Shown: positions 41,489 through 50,261 of the stretch, piece after piece
Layout: the number at the start of each line of letters is the position of its first letter
Numbering within the stretch: the stretch's first letter is position 1
From: Nitrospirillum sp034653355
GTDB taxonomy: Bacteria > Pseudomonadota > Alphaproteobacteria > Azospirillales > Azospirillaceae
Assembly (NCBI RefSeq): GCF_034653355.1
Contig: NZ_JAYEER010000001.1
Span: 372,001-436,000 of the forward strand
Direction: 5' to 3'
DNA length: 64,000 bases
The notes under the pieces: generated by a model
The model's database searches: none
The model's input: the letters and a program-made list of their open reading frames with translations, nothing else
What the model was told of the DNA's origin: nothing
Position numbers and translations under genes: made by a program

Positions 41489-42351
41489 CCCCGCCGCCCG
41501 TGGGGCAAGCCCAGCCGCATCCGCTTCCCCGTCCCGAACACAGGGCCAGCCCGGACTGGATCGGCCGGCAGGCCGCCCAGGCCCTGATCCTGGAAGTGGA
41601 GACCTGGCCCAAACCCGGCCTGGTCAGCCATGTCGACAACGGCGCGCACCGGGACATGGATGCGGCCTTGTTGCGCCTCAGCGCCCGGACGCTGGAGCCG
41701 TATTTCGTCGCCCTGGCGGAGGCGGGCGCCGCCGACGCCGGCATGGACCGCCTGCGCCTGATCGGGCTGGAGGCGGAGGCGGCGATGCGCCAGGCCACCG
41801 GCAACGTGAACACCCACCGCGGGGCGATTTTCGGCCTGGGCCTGCTGGCGGCGGCGGCGGGGCTGGCCGGGGCGTGTGCCTGGCGACAGCCTTTGGGAAC
41901 CCTGGTCGCCACGCGCTGGGGCCGCGAAATAACCGAGAAGCCGCAGGAAACCGCCAGCCATGGCGGCATCGTGGCGCGCCGCTATCGTGTCGGTGGCGCC
42001 CGCGAGGAAGCGGCCGCCGGCATGCCGTCCGTCTATGACGTCGCGCGGCCGGCCCTGCGCGACGGGCGTCGCCTGGCGGCGGGCGATGAGGAGGCCGCGC
42101 GCGTCCATGCCTGCATGGCGCTGATCGCCGCCGTGGACGACAGCAACCTGCTGTATCGCGGCGGTGTCGAAGGGTTGGCCTTCGCGCGGACGGCGGCCCT
42201 GCGCTTCCTGCGGGACGGCGGGGTCGGGTGCCGGCACTGGCGCTGGGGGGCGAAAGCCATCCATGAGGATTTCGTCGCCCGCAATCTCAGCCCCGGCGGA
42301 TGCGCCGACCTGCTGGCCATGGCGCTTTTCACGGAGGCGTTGGAATCGTGA
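41485..42351 (+). CDS. mdcB: Triphosphoribosyl-dephospho-CoA synthase MdcB
   Basis: 288 residues of the CitG/MdcB family. Makes 2'-(5''-triphosphoribosyl)-3'-dephospho-CoA from ATP and dephospho-CoA, the precursor used by MdcG. Family signatures: LEVETWPKPGLVSHVDNGAH, TGNVNTHRGAIFGLGLL and AVDDSNLLYRGG. In the Klebsiella and Pseudomonas operons mdcB lies directly after mdcA; here it follows mdcG, next to its functional partner. ATG at 41485 overlaps mdcG. Confidence 0.94.
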   Translation: MTPPPVGQAQPHPLPRPEHRASPDWIGRQAAQALILEVETWPKPGLVSHVDNGAHRDMDAALLRLSARTLEPYFVALAEAGAADAGMDRLRLIGLEAEAAMRQATGNVNTHRGAIFGLGLLAAAAGLAGACAWRQPLGTLVATRWGREITEKPQETASHGGIVARRYRVGGAREEAAAGMPSVYDVARPALRDGRRLAAGDEEAARVHACMALIAAVDDSNLLYRGGVEGLAFARTAALRFLRDGGVGCRHWRWGAKAIHEDFVARNLSPGGCADLLAMALFTEALES

Positions 42352-43292
42352 GCCTCGCCCTGCTCTGCTCCGGCCAAGGCCGTCAGGATCGCGATGCCTT
42401 CGTCCTGCTGGCGGAGGATCCGGCGGCGCGTCCCGTCCTGGACGCCGCCGCCGCCGTTCTCGGCAAATCCCCCGCGGACTTCTGCCGAACGGCGCCGGAG
42501 GAGGCGCTGCACGCCAACCGGGCGGGGCAAATCCTGTGCGCGACCCGCGCCTTGGCCGCCGCAGCCGCCCTTTTCCCAGACGGGGCGCCACCGGAGACCA
42601 TCGTCGCGGGTTACAGCGTCGGCGAAATGGCGGCCTGGGGCATCGCCGGCGTATGGTCGTCCGCCGACACCCTGGCGCTGGTCGACCAGCGGGTGGAAGC
42701 CATGGACGCCGCCGGCGGTCCGGACGACCAGCTTGCCCATGTGCGCGGGTTGGCGCGGGAGACGGTGGAACGCCTGGCCCGGCGTTTCGACTGCGCCATC
42801 GCCATCGTGAACCCCGACCGGCTGTTCATCGTGGGCGGATCACGGCCAGCGACGGAGGCCTTCTGCGCTGCCGCCCTGGACGCCGGTGCCGCGCGCGCCG
42901 CGCCGATGGGCGTGAGGGTCGCCTCGCACACGCCGCGCCTGGCCGGAGCGGTGGCGCCCTTCGCCAAGGCTTTGGCGGCGGTGCCGGCCAAGGCCCCCGC
43001 CCTTCGCCTCATGACCGCCAGCACGGCGACGCTGGTCACGCGTCCGGGGCAGGCGCTGGCCGGATTGGCCGCGCAGCTGGCACAGGCCATCGACTGGGCC
43101 GGTGTGCTGGAGGCCTTGGGCGAACGCGGCGTGACCACGGTCCTGGAACTGGGGCCCGGCCGGGCCCTGGCGGAAATGGCGGCAACGGCCCTGCCCACCG
43201 CCGAGGTGCGCGCCCTGGACGACTTCCGCAGCCTGGCCGGCGCACGGACCTGGCTGAAGGGCCACGAAGCCGACTTGCCATACGGGCGCTGA
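42348..43292 (+). CDS. mdcH: Malonyl-CoA:ACP transacylase MdcH
   Basis: 314 residues, FabD-like. Charges the MdcC carrier with malonyl from malonyl-CoA so the cycle can begin. Visible: LLCSGQGRQ at the N-terminus, nucleophile elbow AGYSVGEMAAWG, RVASHTPRLAGAV with the active-site His, and VLELGPGRALAEM. The start is a GTG overlapping the mdcB stop by four bases, with GGAG about twelve bases upstream. Last gene of the mdc operon. Confidence 0.93.
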   Translation: MSLALLCSGQGRQDRDAFVLLAEDPAARPVLDAAAAVLGKSPADFCRTAPEEALHANRAGQILCATRALAAAAALFPDGAPPETIVAGYSVGEMAAWGIAGVWSSADTLALVDQRVEAMDAAGGPDDQLAHVRGLARETVERLARRFDCAIAIVNPDRLFIVGGSRPATEAFCAAALDAGAARAAPMGVRVASHTPRLAGAVAPFAKALAAVPAKAPALRLMTASTATLVTRPGQALAGLAAQLAQAIDWAGVLEALGERGVTTVLELGPGRALAEMAATALPTAEVRALDDFRSLAGARTWLKGHEADLPYGR

Positions 43293-43509
43293 CACCGCTC
43301 GACCGAACGTCGGCGTGACGGTGACGGGCCCCGCAAGCAAGTGCCTGGGCGCCCCCGGTCAAGATCGCCGGCCCGCATTTGTTATGCTGCACCGCAACGC
43401 ATGAGCCCCACCCCTCGGGCGGGCTTAAGAAAACGCGACGGGCAGTTGGGTCCTTGCCGGACCGTGGGCGGCGTCACCGCCGGCACACTTCATATAGGGG
43501 AATAACGCC
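43293..43509. other. Intergenic region after the mdc operon
   Basis: 217 bp without a gene. It contains AGCCC and GGGCT arms around 43405-43427 in a GC-rich block that could form a weak terminator for mdcH. Leader sequence for the MFS gene follows. No clear promoter or operator seen. Confidence 0.4.
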
Positions 43510-44775
43510 ATGACCGTCCTCGGCCCCCTGGCGGAGCGAATTCCGGCCGCGCGCATGACGCCGGTCCAGGCCCGTGTGCTGTTCGCCGCCACCATGGGCA
43601 ATTTCATGAGCGCCACGCCGGTGCTGTACACCGTGTTCGGCATGGTGCTGATCCCCATTTCCCAGGAATTCGGCTGGCCCCGGGCGCAGGTCGCGGGCGT
43701 GCTGGGGCTGGCCGCGCTGTGCGCGGCGGCGATGGCCTTCGCCACCGGACCGCTGGTCGACCGCTACGGCCCGCGCCGCCTGATCCTGATGGGCAGCCTG
43801 TCGTTCGCGGGGGCGCTGGGCCTGTTCTCGCTGGCGCCCGCCCGCGTGCTGCCCTTCTACGGCCTGTTCCTGCTGGCCGACATCGCCGCCGCCTTCGCCT
43901 CGCCCATGACCTACAGCAAGGCGGTGTCCGGCTGGTTCGACCGGGGGCGCGGAGCGGCGCTGGGCTTCGCCGGCGGCGTGGGCAACGGCCTGGGCGCCAC
44001 GGTCATCCCCATCATCGGCGGCGTGCTGTTGTCGCGTTTCGACTGGCGGGTGACCTATCAGGGCATGGCCCTGATGGTGGGGGCCATCGGCTTCCCCATC
44101 CTGCTGCGGTATTTGCGCGACCCGCCGCCGGGCGGCCTGCGGGACGCGGAGCCTGCGCGGGCGGAGAAGGGGACGGCCCCGGCCAACGACCTGACCCTGC
44201 GCCAGGCGGTCGGCACCCGCGCTTTCTGGATCACGGCCCTGGCCATCGGCCTGTGCGCCGCCTGCATGACGGCGATGTTCACCAACGTCGTGCCGGTGCT
44301 GACGGAGCGGGGCTTCGCCCTGGCCGACGGGGTGACGGTGGTGACCGTCTTCGCCCTGGTGTGCGCCGTGGTGCAATGGCTGATGGGCCTGGTGCTGGAC
44401 CGCATCGCCACGCCGCTGATCCTGGTGCCCTTCTACCTGCTGGGCCTGGGCGGCCTGCTGCTGCTGCAATATGGGCCCAACATGCCCTGGCTGGTGGCGG
44501 CCGGGGTCATGATGGGCTTGGGCCTGGGCGCGGAGTACAGCGCCCTGCCCTTCCTGGTGTCGCGCTATTTCGGCTTCCGCAGCTATGGCGCCATCGCCGG
44601 CGTGCTGTACGGCGGCATCAACGTCGGCATGGGGCTGATCCCCTTCGCCATGAACGGCATCTTCGACGTATACCGGTCCTACGATCCGGCGCTGCACCTG
44701 ATCCAGGGCCTGATGCTGGCCGCCACCACCGCCTTCCTGTTCCTGCCATCATACGACAGGCCGCTCAGGGGCTGA
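43510..44775 (+). CDS. MFS transporter (OFA/monocarboxylate-type)
   Basis: 421 residues with twelve hydrophobic segments. MFS loop motif GPLVDRYGPRRLILMG in the first half, then MTYSKAVSGWFDRGRGAALG and the central break DPPPGGLRDAEPARAEKGT. The MSATPVLYTVFGMVLIPISQ opening resembles oxalate/formate- and monocarboxylate-type carriers. It follows the mdc operon but is 217 bp away, so a link with malonate (for example acetate export) is only a possibility. A strong terminator follows its stop. Confidence 0.85.
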   Translation: MTVLGPLAERIPAARMTPVQARVLFAATMGNFMSATPVLYTVFGMVLIPISQEFGWPRAQVAGVLGLAALCAAAMAFATGPLVDRYGPRRLILMGSLSFAGALGLFSLAPARVLPFYGLFLLADIAAAFASPMTYSKAVSGWFDRGRGAALGFAGGVGNGLGATVIPIIGGVLLSRFDWRVTYQGMALMVGAIGFPILLRYLRDPPPGGLRDAEPARAEKGTAPANDLTLRQAVGTRAFWITALAIGLCAACMTAMFTNVVPVLTERGFALADGVTVVTVFALVCAVVQWLMGLVLDRIATPLILVPFYLLGLGGLLLLQYGPNMPWLVAAGVMMGLGLGAEYSALPFLVSRYFGFRSYGAIAGVLYGGINVGMGLIPFAMNGIFDVYRSYDPALHLIQGLMLAATTAFLFLPSYDRPLRG

Positions 44776-44792
44776 CGCGAGACCCCCGGGGC

Positions 44793-44826
44793 ATGAAAAG
44801 GCGGGGCGTGAACCCCGCCTTTTCAT
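44793..44826. terminator. Bidirectional intrinsic terminator between the MFS gene and wrbA
   Basis: Perfect 14-bp stem: ATGAAAAGGCGGGG pairs with CCCCGCCTTTTCAT around the loop CGTGAA. A and T runs flank the GC core on both sides, so it can stop both convergent transcripts. Confidence 0.9.
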
Positions 44827-44839
44827 TTCCGCCAATACC

Positions 44840-45442
44840 TCAGCCGAACAGCTTGGCCGCCAGCGTGGCGACATGGGCGCCCTGGAAGCTGGCGATGCCC
44901 AGCTCGGCTTCGGACGGCTGGCGGGAGCCGTCGCTGGCCGACAGCGTGGTGGCGCCGTAGGGCGTGCCGCCCTGCACCGCGCCCAGCTCACCCAGGCGGG
45001 GTTCGGCGTAGGGCACGCCCACCACCACCATGCCGTGGTGCAGCAGGCTGGTGTGGAAGGACAGCAGGGTGCTTTCCTGGCCGCCATGCTGGGTGGCGGT
45101 GGAGGCGAAGACGCTGCCGATCTTGCCGATCAGCTTGCCCTGGGCCCACAGGCCGCCCGTCTGGTCCAGGAAGTTGCGCATCTGGGCCGCCATCATGCCA
45201 AAGCGGGTGGGCGTACCGAAAATGATGGCGTCATAGTCCGCCAGCTCTTCTGGGGTGGCGATCGGCGCCTCCTGGTCCAGCTTGGCATAGGCCTTCTCCG
45301 CCACGTCACGCGGCATCAGTTCCGGCACGCGCTTCACCACCACCTCGGTGCCGGCCACGGACTTGGCGCCGTCGGCCACCGCGTAGGCCATCTTCTCGAC
45401 ATGGCCCCAGGTGGAATAGTAAAGGACAAGGATCTTCGCCAT
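44840..45442 (-). CDS. wrbA: NAD(P)H:quinone oxidoreductase WrbA
   Basis: 200-residue flavodoxin-like FMN protein that reduces quinones by two electrons, a protection against redox-cycling quinones. FMN-binding parts: YYSTWGHVEKMAYAVADGA, FGTPTRFGMMAAQMRNFLDQ, FASTATQHGGQESTLLSFH and HHGMVVVGVPY. Complete and convergent with the MFS gene. It lies next to the oxygenase island, where quinoid products could arise; that link is inference. Confidence 0.95.
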   Translation of the reverse strand: MAKILVLYYSTWGHVEKMAYAVADGAKSVAGTEVVVKRVPELMPRDVAEKAYAKLDQEAPIATPEELADYDAIIFGTPTRFGMMAAQMRNFLDQTGGLWAQGKLIGKIGSVFASTATQHGGQESTLLSFHTSLLHHGMVVVGVPYAEPRLGELGAVQGGTPYGATTLSASDGSRQPSEAELGIASFQGAHVATLAAKLFG

Positions 45443-45657
45443 CGTTAGTCTCCAGGCGGGTTATGGGTGGCCGGCATATGCCACGGGCCCCATGGCCCGC
45501 CAAGGCATGGGCCGCCTGAGGCAAGTTCCCGGGCAGTTCTGGACAAGACGGGCCCGATGGCCTTCCCTACCCTCACACTCGCGACGGACCTGGTGTCGTG
45601 GATGCTGGGACATCCCCATCGGACGGTTCGCGAGACAGGAGTAGTGAGGAGAGGTTG
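45443..45657. other. Divergent spacer between wrbA and the TauD-type gene
   Basis: 215 bp. It holds a 10-bp palindrome GGCATATGCC at 45473-45482, about 30 bp upstream of wrbA, and GC-rich repeats (GGGCCCCATGGCCC). No promoter was identified with confidence. Confidence 0.35.
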
Positions 45658-46515
45658 GTGGAAACCCTCGAAGCCCTGCGCACGCGCCCCCTGAAGCCTG
45701 GTTTCGGCGCGGAAATTCTGGATGTGGATCTGAAAACGGCGGCGCCGGCGGAAGTGGACCTGGTGGTGGACGCCTTCCATCGCCATGGCGCCATCCTGCT
45801 GCGCGGCCAGGATCTGGACCCCGCCGGCCTGAAGGCCTTCCTGGGCCGCTTCGGCCCCCTGGAGGGCCACACCCAAAAGCAGTTCACCCTGCCTGGCCAC
45901 CCCGAGGTCTACGTCCTGTCCAACAAGGTGGTGGACGGTAAGCCCATTGGCGCCCACAACGACGGCGTGGGCTGGCACACCGACTATTCGTACAAGGCGG
46001 AGCCGGTGATGTGCACCATGCTGTATGCGGTGGAGGTGCCGGCCGAAGGCTCGGACACCCTGCTGGCCGACCTGTGCGCCGCCTACGACGCCCTACCCGA
46101 GGAGCGGCGGGCCCAGCTGGACGGGCTACAGCTGCACCACAGCTACGAATACTTCATGACCAGCCGCCAATACCTGCGGGTGGACCAGCTGAGCCCGGAG
46201 CTGAAGGCGGAGAATCCGGACGTCATCCACCCCCTGATCCGCACCCACCCCGCCGACGGGCGCAAGGCCCTGTGGGTCAGCACCGGCACAGTGAAGGAGG
46301 TGGTGGGCATGCCCAACCCGCAGGGGCTGGAACTGCTGGACGAGCTGGTGGCGTTCGTGACCCAGGACCGCTTCGTCCATGCCCACAAATGGCAGGTGGG
46401 CGACATCCTCATCTGGGACAACCGCTGCACCCTGCACACCGGCACCCTGTACGACGACAAGAAGTACACCCGCCTGATGCACCGCATGTGGGTGAAGGGC
46501 GACCGGCCGTTTTAA
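45658..46515 (+). CDS. TauD/TfdA-family Fe(II)/2-oxoglutarate dioxygenase (first copy)
   Basis: 285 residues. Iron ligands are the HxD pair GVGWHTDYS (His107, Asp109) and a distal His in NRCTLHTGTLYD; the 2-oxoglutarate-binding Arg is in TRLMHRMWVKGDR. These enzymes hydroxylate an unactivated carbon, releasing sulfite, phenol or other leaving groups depending on substrate. The GTG at 45658 is chosen because GAGGAGAGG lies just upstream; an in-frame ATG at 45601 has no such site. First gene on the left of the catabolic island. Substrate unknown. Confidence 0.88.
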   Translation: METLEALRTRPLKPGFGAEILDVDLKTAAPAEVDLVVDAFHRHGAILLRGQDLDPAGLKAFLGRFGPLEGHTQKQFTLPGHPEVYVLSNKVVDGKPIGAHNDGVGWHTDYSYKAEPVMCTMLYAVEVPAEGSDTLLADLCAAYDALPEERRAQLDGLQLHHSYEYFMTSRQYLRVDQLSPELKAENPDVIHPLIRTHPADGRKALWVSTGTVKEVVGMPNPQGLELLDELVAFVTQDRFVHAHKWQVGDILIWDNRCTLHTGTLYDDKKYTRLMHRMWVKGDRPF

Positions 46516-46582
46516 CTTCCCTCAAGCGCCGGGGCCGGCGGTCGCCGGCCTTTGGTTCAGGATTGGTTCGATCTCCGAAGAC

Positions 46583-46615
46583 TGGCCGTGGGCATGATCC
46601 CACGGCCACTTTTTT
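46583..46615 (+). terminator. Intrinsic terminator after the first TauD gene
   Basis: Arms TGGCCGTGGG and CCCACGGCCA, loop CATGAT, then CTTTTTT. A second GC hairpin without a T run (GGCCGGCG/CGCCGGCC, 46533-46550) precedes it. Confidence 0.85.
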
Positions 46616-46631
46616 ACCGATGGGGCGTTTG

Positions 46632-47513
46632 ATGACGACGACAAGACCGCGCACCTGGCTGATCACCGGCGTCAGCTCGGGTTTCGGCCGGGCGCTGGCC
46701 CAAGCGGCGCTGGACCGGGGCGAGCGGGTTTGGGGCACCGTGCGGAGCGAGGCCGACGCCGACGCCTTCCGCGCCCTGGCGCCGGACCTGGCCCGCGCGC
46801 CCATCCTGGACGTGACGGACGAGACGGCGGCGCACCGCGTGGCTGCGGCGGTGGAGGCCGACAGCGGTGGCATGGGTGGGGGCGGCGGCATCGACATCCT
46901 GGTCAACAACGCCGGCTATGGCCTGGTGGGCGGCGTGGAGGAAACCAGCCTGGCCGACGCCCGCGCCCAGTTCGAGGTCAACGTCTTCGGCGCGCTGGCG
47001 ATGATGCAGGCCGTGCTGCCCTATATGCGCGGCCGCCGGGCCGGCCACATCGTCAACATCACCTCCGTTTCCGGGCTGGTGGGCTGGCCCAGCCTGGGCC
47101 TTTATTCCGGCAGCAAGTTCGCGCTGGAGGGCATCACCGAGACCCTGGCGCAGGAGGTGGCGCCCCTGGGCATCAAGGTGACCATGGTGGAGCCCGGCGG
47201 CTTCCGCACCGACTTCGCCGGCCGCTCGCGCAAGCGCAGCGAGGCGGACACGGACCGCCCTGACCTGGCCGCCGACTACGACGCCACCGTTGGCGAATGC
47301 AAGCGTATCCTGGCCAGCCATGCGGGTCAGGAGCGGGGCGACCCCGCCCGCGCGGCGCGGGCCATCCTGAAGGCCCTGGACGCGGAAACCCCGCCCCTGC
47401 GCCTGCTGCTGGGCGAGGACGCCGTGGGCTACGCGACCATGAAGCTGACCGGCCAGCTGGCCGAGATCGAGGCCTGGCGGGCCGTGTCGATGGACACCGA
47501 TTTCCAGGCGTGA
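46632..47513 (+). CDS. Short-chain dehydrogenase/reductase
   Basis: 293 residues, classical SDR. NAD(P) motif TGVSSGFGRAL (TGxxxGxG), NNAGYG, catalytic ITSVSG serine and YSGSKFALEG (YxxxK), and PGGFRTDF after the active site. The sequence matches oxidoreductases acting on small carbonyls or alcohols; the substrate is not evident. The ATG at 46632 gives the usual N-terminus; an ATG at 46620 in the same frame is possible. It lies behind a terminator, so it has its own promoter or depends on read-through. Confidence 0.88.
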   Translation: MTTTRPRTWLITGVSSGFGRALAQAALDRGERVWGTVRSEADADAFRALAPDLARAPILDVTDETAAHRVAAAVEADSGGMGGGGGIDILVNNAGYGLVGGVEETSLADARAQFEVNVFGALAMMQAVLPYMRGRRAGHIVNITSVSGLVGWPSLGLYSGSKFALEGITETLAQEVAPLGIKVTMVEPGGFRTDFAGRSRKRSEADTDRPDLAADYDATVGECKRILASHAGQERGDPARAARAILKALDAETPPLRLLLGEDAVGYATMKLTGQLAEIEAWRAVSMDTDFQA

Positions 47514-47525
47514 TGCCATGACGGA

Positions 47526-47559
47526 AGCCAAGCGCGTTCAACCGGGAACGCGCTTGGCT
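47526..47559. terminator. Hairpin between convergent genes
   Basis: Perfect 14-bp stem AGCCAAGCGCGTTC / GAACGCGCTTGGCT with loop AACCGG, 12 bp after the SDR stop and 24 bp before the convergent hydrolase stop. It lacks a T run on either strand, so it may act as a stabilising 3' end or a weak bidirectional terminator. Confidence 0.65.
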
Positions 47560-47583
47560 CCAGCCCCTTGTTCAATGCACGGG

Positions 47584-48297
47584 TCACGCCTCGATGCGCG
47601 CCGGGCCCCAGGCCGCCGCCACGTCCGCGCTTTCCACCAGCAGGGCGCAGTTCTTGGACAGGGCGTGCAGGGCGCCCCAGTGCAAGGCCGGCTCATACGC
47701 CGCGCAGGCGTCGGCCACGATGAAGACGTGGAAGTCGCGGTGGAAGGCGTCGCGCACCGTGCAGTCGACGCAGCATTCGGTGGTGAAGCCGCAGACCACC
47801 AGGGTGTCGATGCCCCGGGCCCGCAGCCGCGCCTCGAAATCCGTGCCGGCGAAGGCGGAGAACAGCACCTTCTCCACCTCCATCTCCCCGTTCTCCGGCG
47901 CCACGCCGTAATAGTCGGCGCCGGGGGTGCCGGCGCGGCAGATGCCCACCGCCTCTGCCGGCCAGCCCCGCCGCTCATAAAGGGCCTTCAGGGCCGCGCC
48001 GTCCGTTTCCGGCCGGGTGATGACGCGGATGAAAACCGGCGGCACGCCGGCGGCGCGGGCGGCGGCCAGCAGCGGGCGGATGCGGTCCAGCGTCGGCTCG
48101 ACCACGCCGAGATCCAGGCCCGCCTGGCCGATGGCGCCTTCGGGCGCGATGAAGTCCACCTGCGGATCGATGACCAGCAGGGCCGTGCGATCCGGCCGGA
48201 TCATGGGCGCCAGCGCCGCCGCCGGCACCGGCGGGTCCAGCGTCAAGGTGATGGTCACGGCCCCGGCTGGGACGCCTTCTTTCAAGATGGTGGGCAT
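47584..48297 (-). CDS. Isochorismatase-family cysteine hydrolase (RutB/NicF-like)
   Basis: 237 residues with the catalytic triad of the family: Asp44 (LLVIDPQVDF), Lys143 (VEKVLFSAF) and Cys176 in GFTTECCVDCTVRDA. Enzymes of this group hydrolyse C-N amide bonds in ureidoacrylate (RutB), maleamate, N-carbamoyl amines and nicotinamide. The ATG at 48297 shares a base with the TauD stop. It ends an operon whose upstream genes are TauD, a RutA-like monooxygenase and a TonB receptor, which suggests hydrolysis of a ring-opened amide. The exact substrate is unknown. Confidence 0.87.
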   Translation of the reverse strand: MPTILKEGVPAGAVTITLTLDPPVPAAALAPMIRPDRTALLVIDPQVDFIAPEGAIGQAGLDLGVVEPTLDRIRPLLAAARAAGVPPVFIRVITRPETDGAALKALYERRGWPAEAVGICRAGTPGADYYGVAPENGEMEVEKVLFSAFAGTDFEARLRARGIDTLVVCGFTTECCVDCTVRDAFHRDFHVFIVADACAAYEPALHWGALHALSKNCALLVESADVAAAWGPARIEA

Positions 48298-49127
48298 CAG
48301 TAGGGCCTGTCCCCGGCGACGGTGACACGGAAGCCGGAGCGGACGTTGGGGAAATAGTCCCACACCGCCAGATGCTGTACGGCGCGGTTGTCCCAGAAGG
48401 CCACCGAATGGGGTTCCCAGCGGAAGCGGATCTGGAAGTTCGGGTTCTTCACATGGTCGAACAGCAGGCCCAGCACGGCCTTGCTCTCCTCCTCCGGCAC
48501 GCCCTCGATGCGGGTGGTGTAGGAGGAGTTCACGAACAGGCACTTGCGCCCCGTCACCGGGTGGGTGCGCACCACCGGGTGGCTGTTGCAGGGGTAGCGC
48601 TTGTCATAGTCCTTGAACAGCGCGTGATAGACGGGGTTGGCGTCGTGCACCGCCGTCAGCCCGTCCAGATAGGCCTTCATGCGGTCCGACAGCGCGTCGT
48701 AGGCGGCATACATGCTGGAGAAGCAGGTGTCGCCCCCCACCGGCGGCAGGGTGTGGATGTGGAGAATGCTGCCCAGCGGCGGCTCCGCGTCGCAACTGAG
48801 GTCGCTGTGCCAGTTTTCCCCCGCGACGTACTTGGAATTGGCGTCCCCGTGGATGGCCACGATCTCCGGATGGCCGTCGATGCCGGCCACGGCGGAATGG
48901 ATGGCGAGGTGGCCGAAGTGCCGGCCGAAGGCCTTGTGGGCCTCATGCGTCAGGGCCTGCTGGTCGCGGAAAAAGATGACCTGATAGCGGGCGAAGGCGT
49001 CCTTCACCTCCGCCACCTGCAGGTCCGTCAGTGGCTGCGACAGGTCGATGCCCAGCAGTTCCGCCCCCAGCGCCACGGCGCTGGGCTTCACGCGGAAGCT
49101 CTGATACTCGCGGATGCCGTTGTCCAT
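48297..49127 (-). CDS. TauD/TfdA-family Fe(II)/2-oxoglutarate dioxygenase (second copy)
   Basis: 276 residues, iron ligands in ENWHSDLSCD (His107, Asp109) and a distal His in NRAVQHLAVWDY, with the 2-oxoglutarate Arg in NVRSGFRVTV. SSMYAAYDALSDRM is the TauD-type helix. It is only distantly like the first TauD-type protein of this window, so the two need not share a substrate. Located six bases downstream of the flavin monooxygenase and overlapping the hydrolase, so the three act together. Confidence 0.9.
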   Translation of the reverse strand: MDNGIREYQSFRVKPSAVALGAELLGIDLSQPLTDLQVAEVKDAFARYQVIFFRDQQALTHEAHKAFGRHFGHLAIHSAVAGIDGHPEIVAIHGDANSKYVAGENWHSDLSCDAEPPLGSILHIHTLPPVGGDTCFSSMYAAYDALSDRMKAYLDGLTAVHDANPVYHALFKDYDKRYPCNSHPVVRTHPVTGRKCLFVNSSYTTRIEGVPEEESKAVLGLLFDHVKNPNFQIRFRWEPHSVAFWDNRAVQHLAVWDYFPNVRSGFRVTVAGDRPY

Positions 49128-49133
49128 GGCGCG

Positions 49134-50243
49134 TCACACCTTAGCGGGAAAAGCCTCACGGATGGCCGGCAGCACCTCTTGGGCGAAGCGCGGCACACCG
49201 GTGATGTAGTCGGGGAAGATCAGCATCATGCCGTCCAGGTCGCAGCCGCCCAGCATGTCGATCAGCTTGGCGGCGATCGTCGCGGGCGCCCCCACCAGGT
49301 GGCTGGACATGAAGCCGGACTTGGCCTTGGTGGTGAAGTCGTTCTGGCGACCGATCTCCACGTCCAGGAAGCCGTAGGCCTTCATCATGCCGCGCCAGGC
49401 GCCTTCGTCGAAGCCTTCCACGTAACGGGCGGCCAGGGCCTCGGCCTCCGCATCGGTGTCGCCCAGCACCAAGGTCATCATGGAATAGGTCTTGATGGCG
49501 CGTCCGGCCTCTTTCGCCATGGCCTTGGCCATGCCGCTGTTCTTGGCCAATTCCTCCTTGCTGGAACCGGACAGGAAGATGGCATCCATCTCATTGATGG
49601 TAAAGGCCATGCCCCGCTTGCTGGACCCGGCGCAGACCAGGAAGGGCCGGGAGAACGGCTTGGGATCGGACTGGCAGTCCGTCAGGGTCACGTACTTGCC
49701 CTGGTAATCGACCGTATCCTCGGTCCACAGCCGCTTGATGGCGTGCACCCACTCCTCGGCGAAGGTGTAGCGCTCGTCATGGTCCAGTTCATCCCGCCAG
49801 GCGCCCATCTGCTCGAACTCGCCCTTGTACGAGCCGTTGACGACGTTCAGGCCGGCGCGGCCCTGGCTGATGTGGTCCAGGGTCATGATCATCTTGGCGG
49901 TCACGGCCGGATTCTGCAGCAGGGTGTGGACGGTGGCCCACACCTTGACCTCCTTCGTCACCTCCGCCAAACCCGCCATCATCATCTGGCTTTCCATGGC
50001 GTAGCGCCAATGCTCGGTCGCGCCGCCGTAGCCGCGCCACTTGGCCATGGCCATGATGAAGTCGTAGCCGGCACCGTCGGCCAGTTGGGCCACCTGGCGG
50101 TTGTAAGCGTAGGAGCCGTCGATGCGCGGGGCGGAGGAGGACAGGATCCAGCCGCCGTTGGCGATGGGCAGGAAGATGCCCAGGTCCTTGCCGCCCGCGT
50201 CGGAGGGCAAGGGCGCGCGCTTCAGTTCGGTCGTCTGCGTCAT
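49134..50243 (-). CDS. LLM-class flavin-dependent monooxygenase, RutA-like
   Basis: 369 residues of the bacterial-luciferase fold using reduced FMN. The order of motifs follows RutA and related amide-cleaving or sulfonate enzymes: LGIFLPIANGGWILS, GYDFIMAMAKWRGYGG, TLDHISQGRAGLNVVNGSYK, EFEQMGAWRDE and PFLVCAGSSKRGMAF. RutA opens the uracil ring by oxidising an amide; SsuD desulfonates alkanesulfonates. The RutB-like neighbour favours the first idea, the TauD neighbours the second. No flavin reductase partner (RutF/SsuE) is encoded next to it. Confidence 0.88.
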   Translation of the reverse strand: MTQTTELKRAPLPSDAGGKDLGIFLPIANGGWILSSSAPRIDGSYAYNRQVAQLADGAGYDFIMAMAKWRGYGGATEHWRYAMESQMMMAGLAEVTKEVKVWATVHTLLQNPAVTAKMIMTLDHISQGRAGLNVVNGSYKGEFEQMGAWRDELDHDERYTFAEEWVHAIKRLWTEDTVDYQGKYVTLTDCQSDPKPFSRPFLVCAGSSKRGMAFTINEMDAIFLSGSSKEELAKNSGMAKAMAKEAGRAIKTYSMMTLVLGDTDAEAEALAARYVEGFDEGAWRGMMKAYGFLDVEIGRQNDFTTKAKSGFMSSHLVGAPATIAAKLIDMLGGCDLDGMMLIFPDYITGVPRFAQEVLPAIREAFPAKV

Positions 50244-50261
50244 GATGGAACCAGGCCTCCC

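Noticed and set aside
47584..50243. Annotation of the RutA/RutB-like pair as a true uracil rut operon
   Set aside because: RutC, RutD, RutE, RutF and RutG are absent and TauD plus a TonB receptor are present instead.
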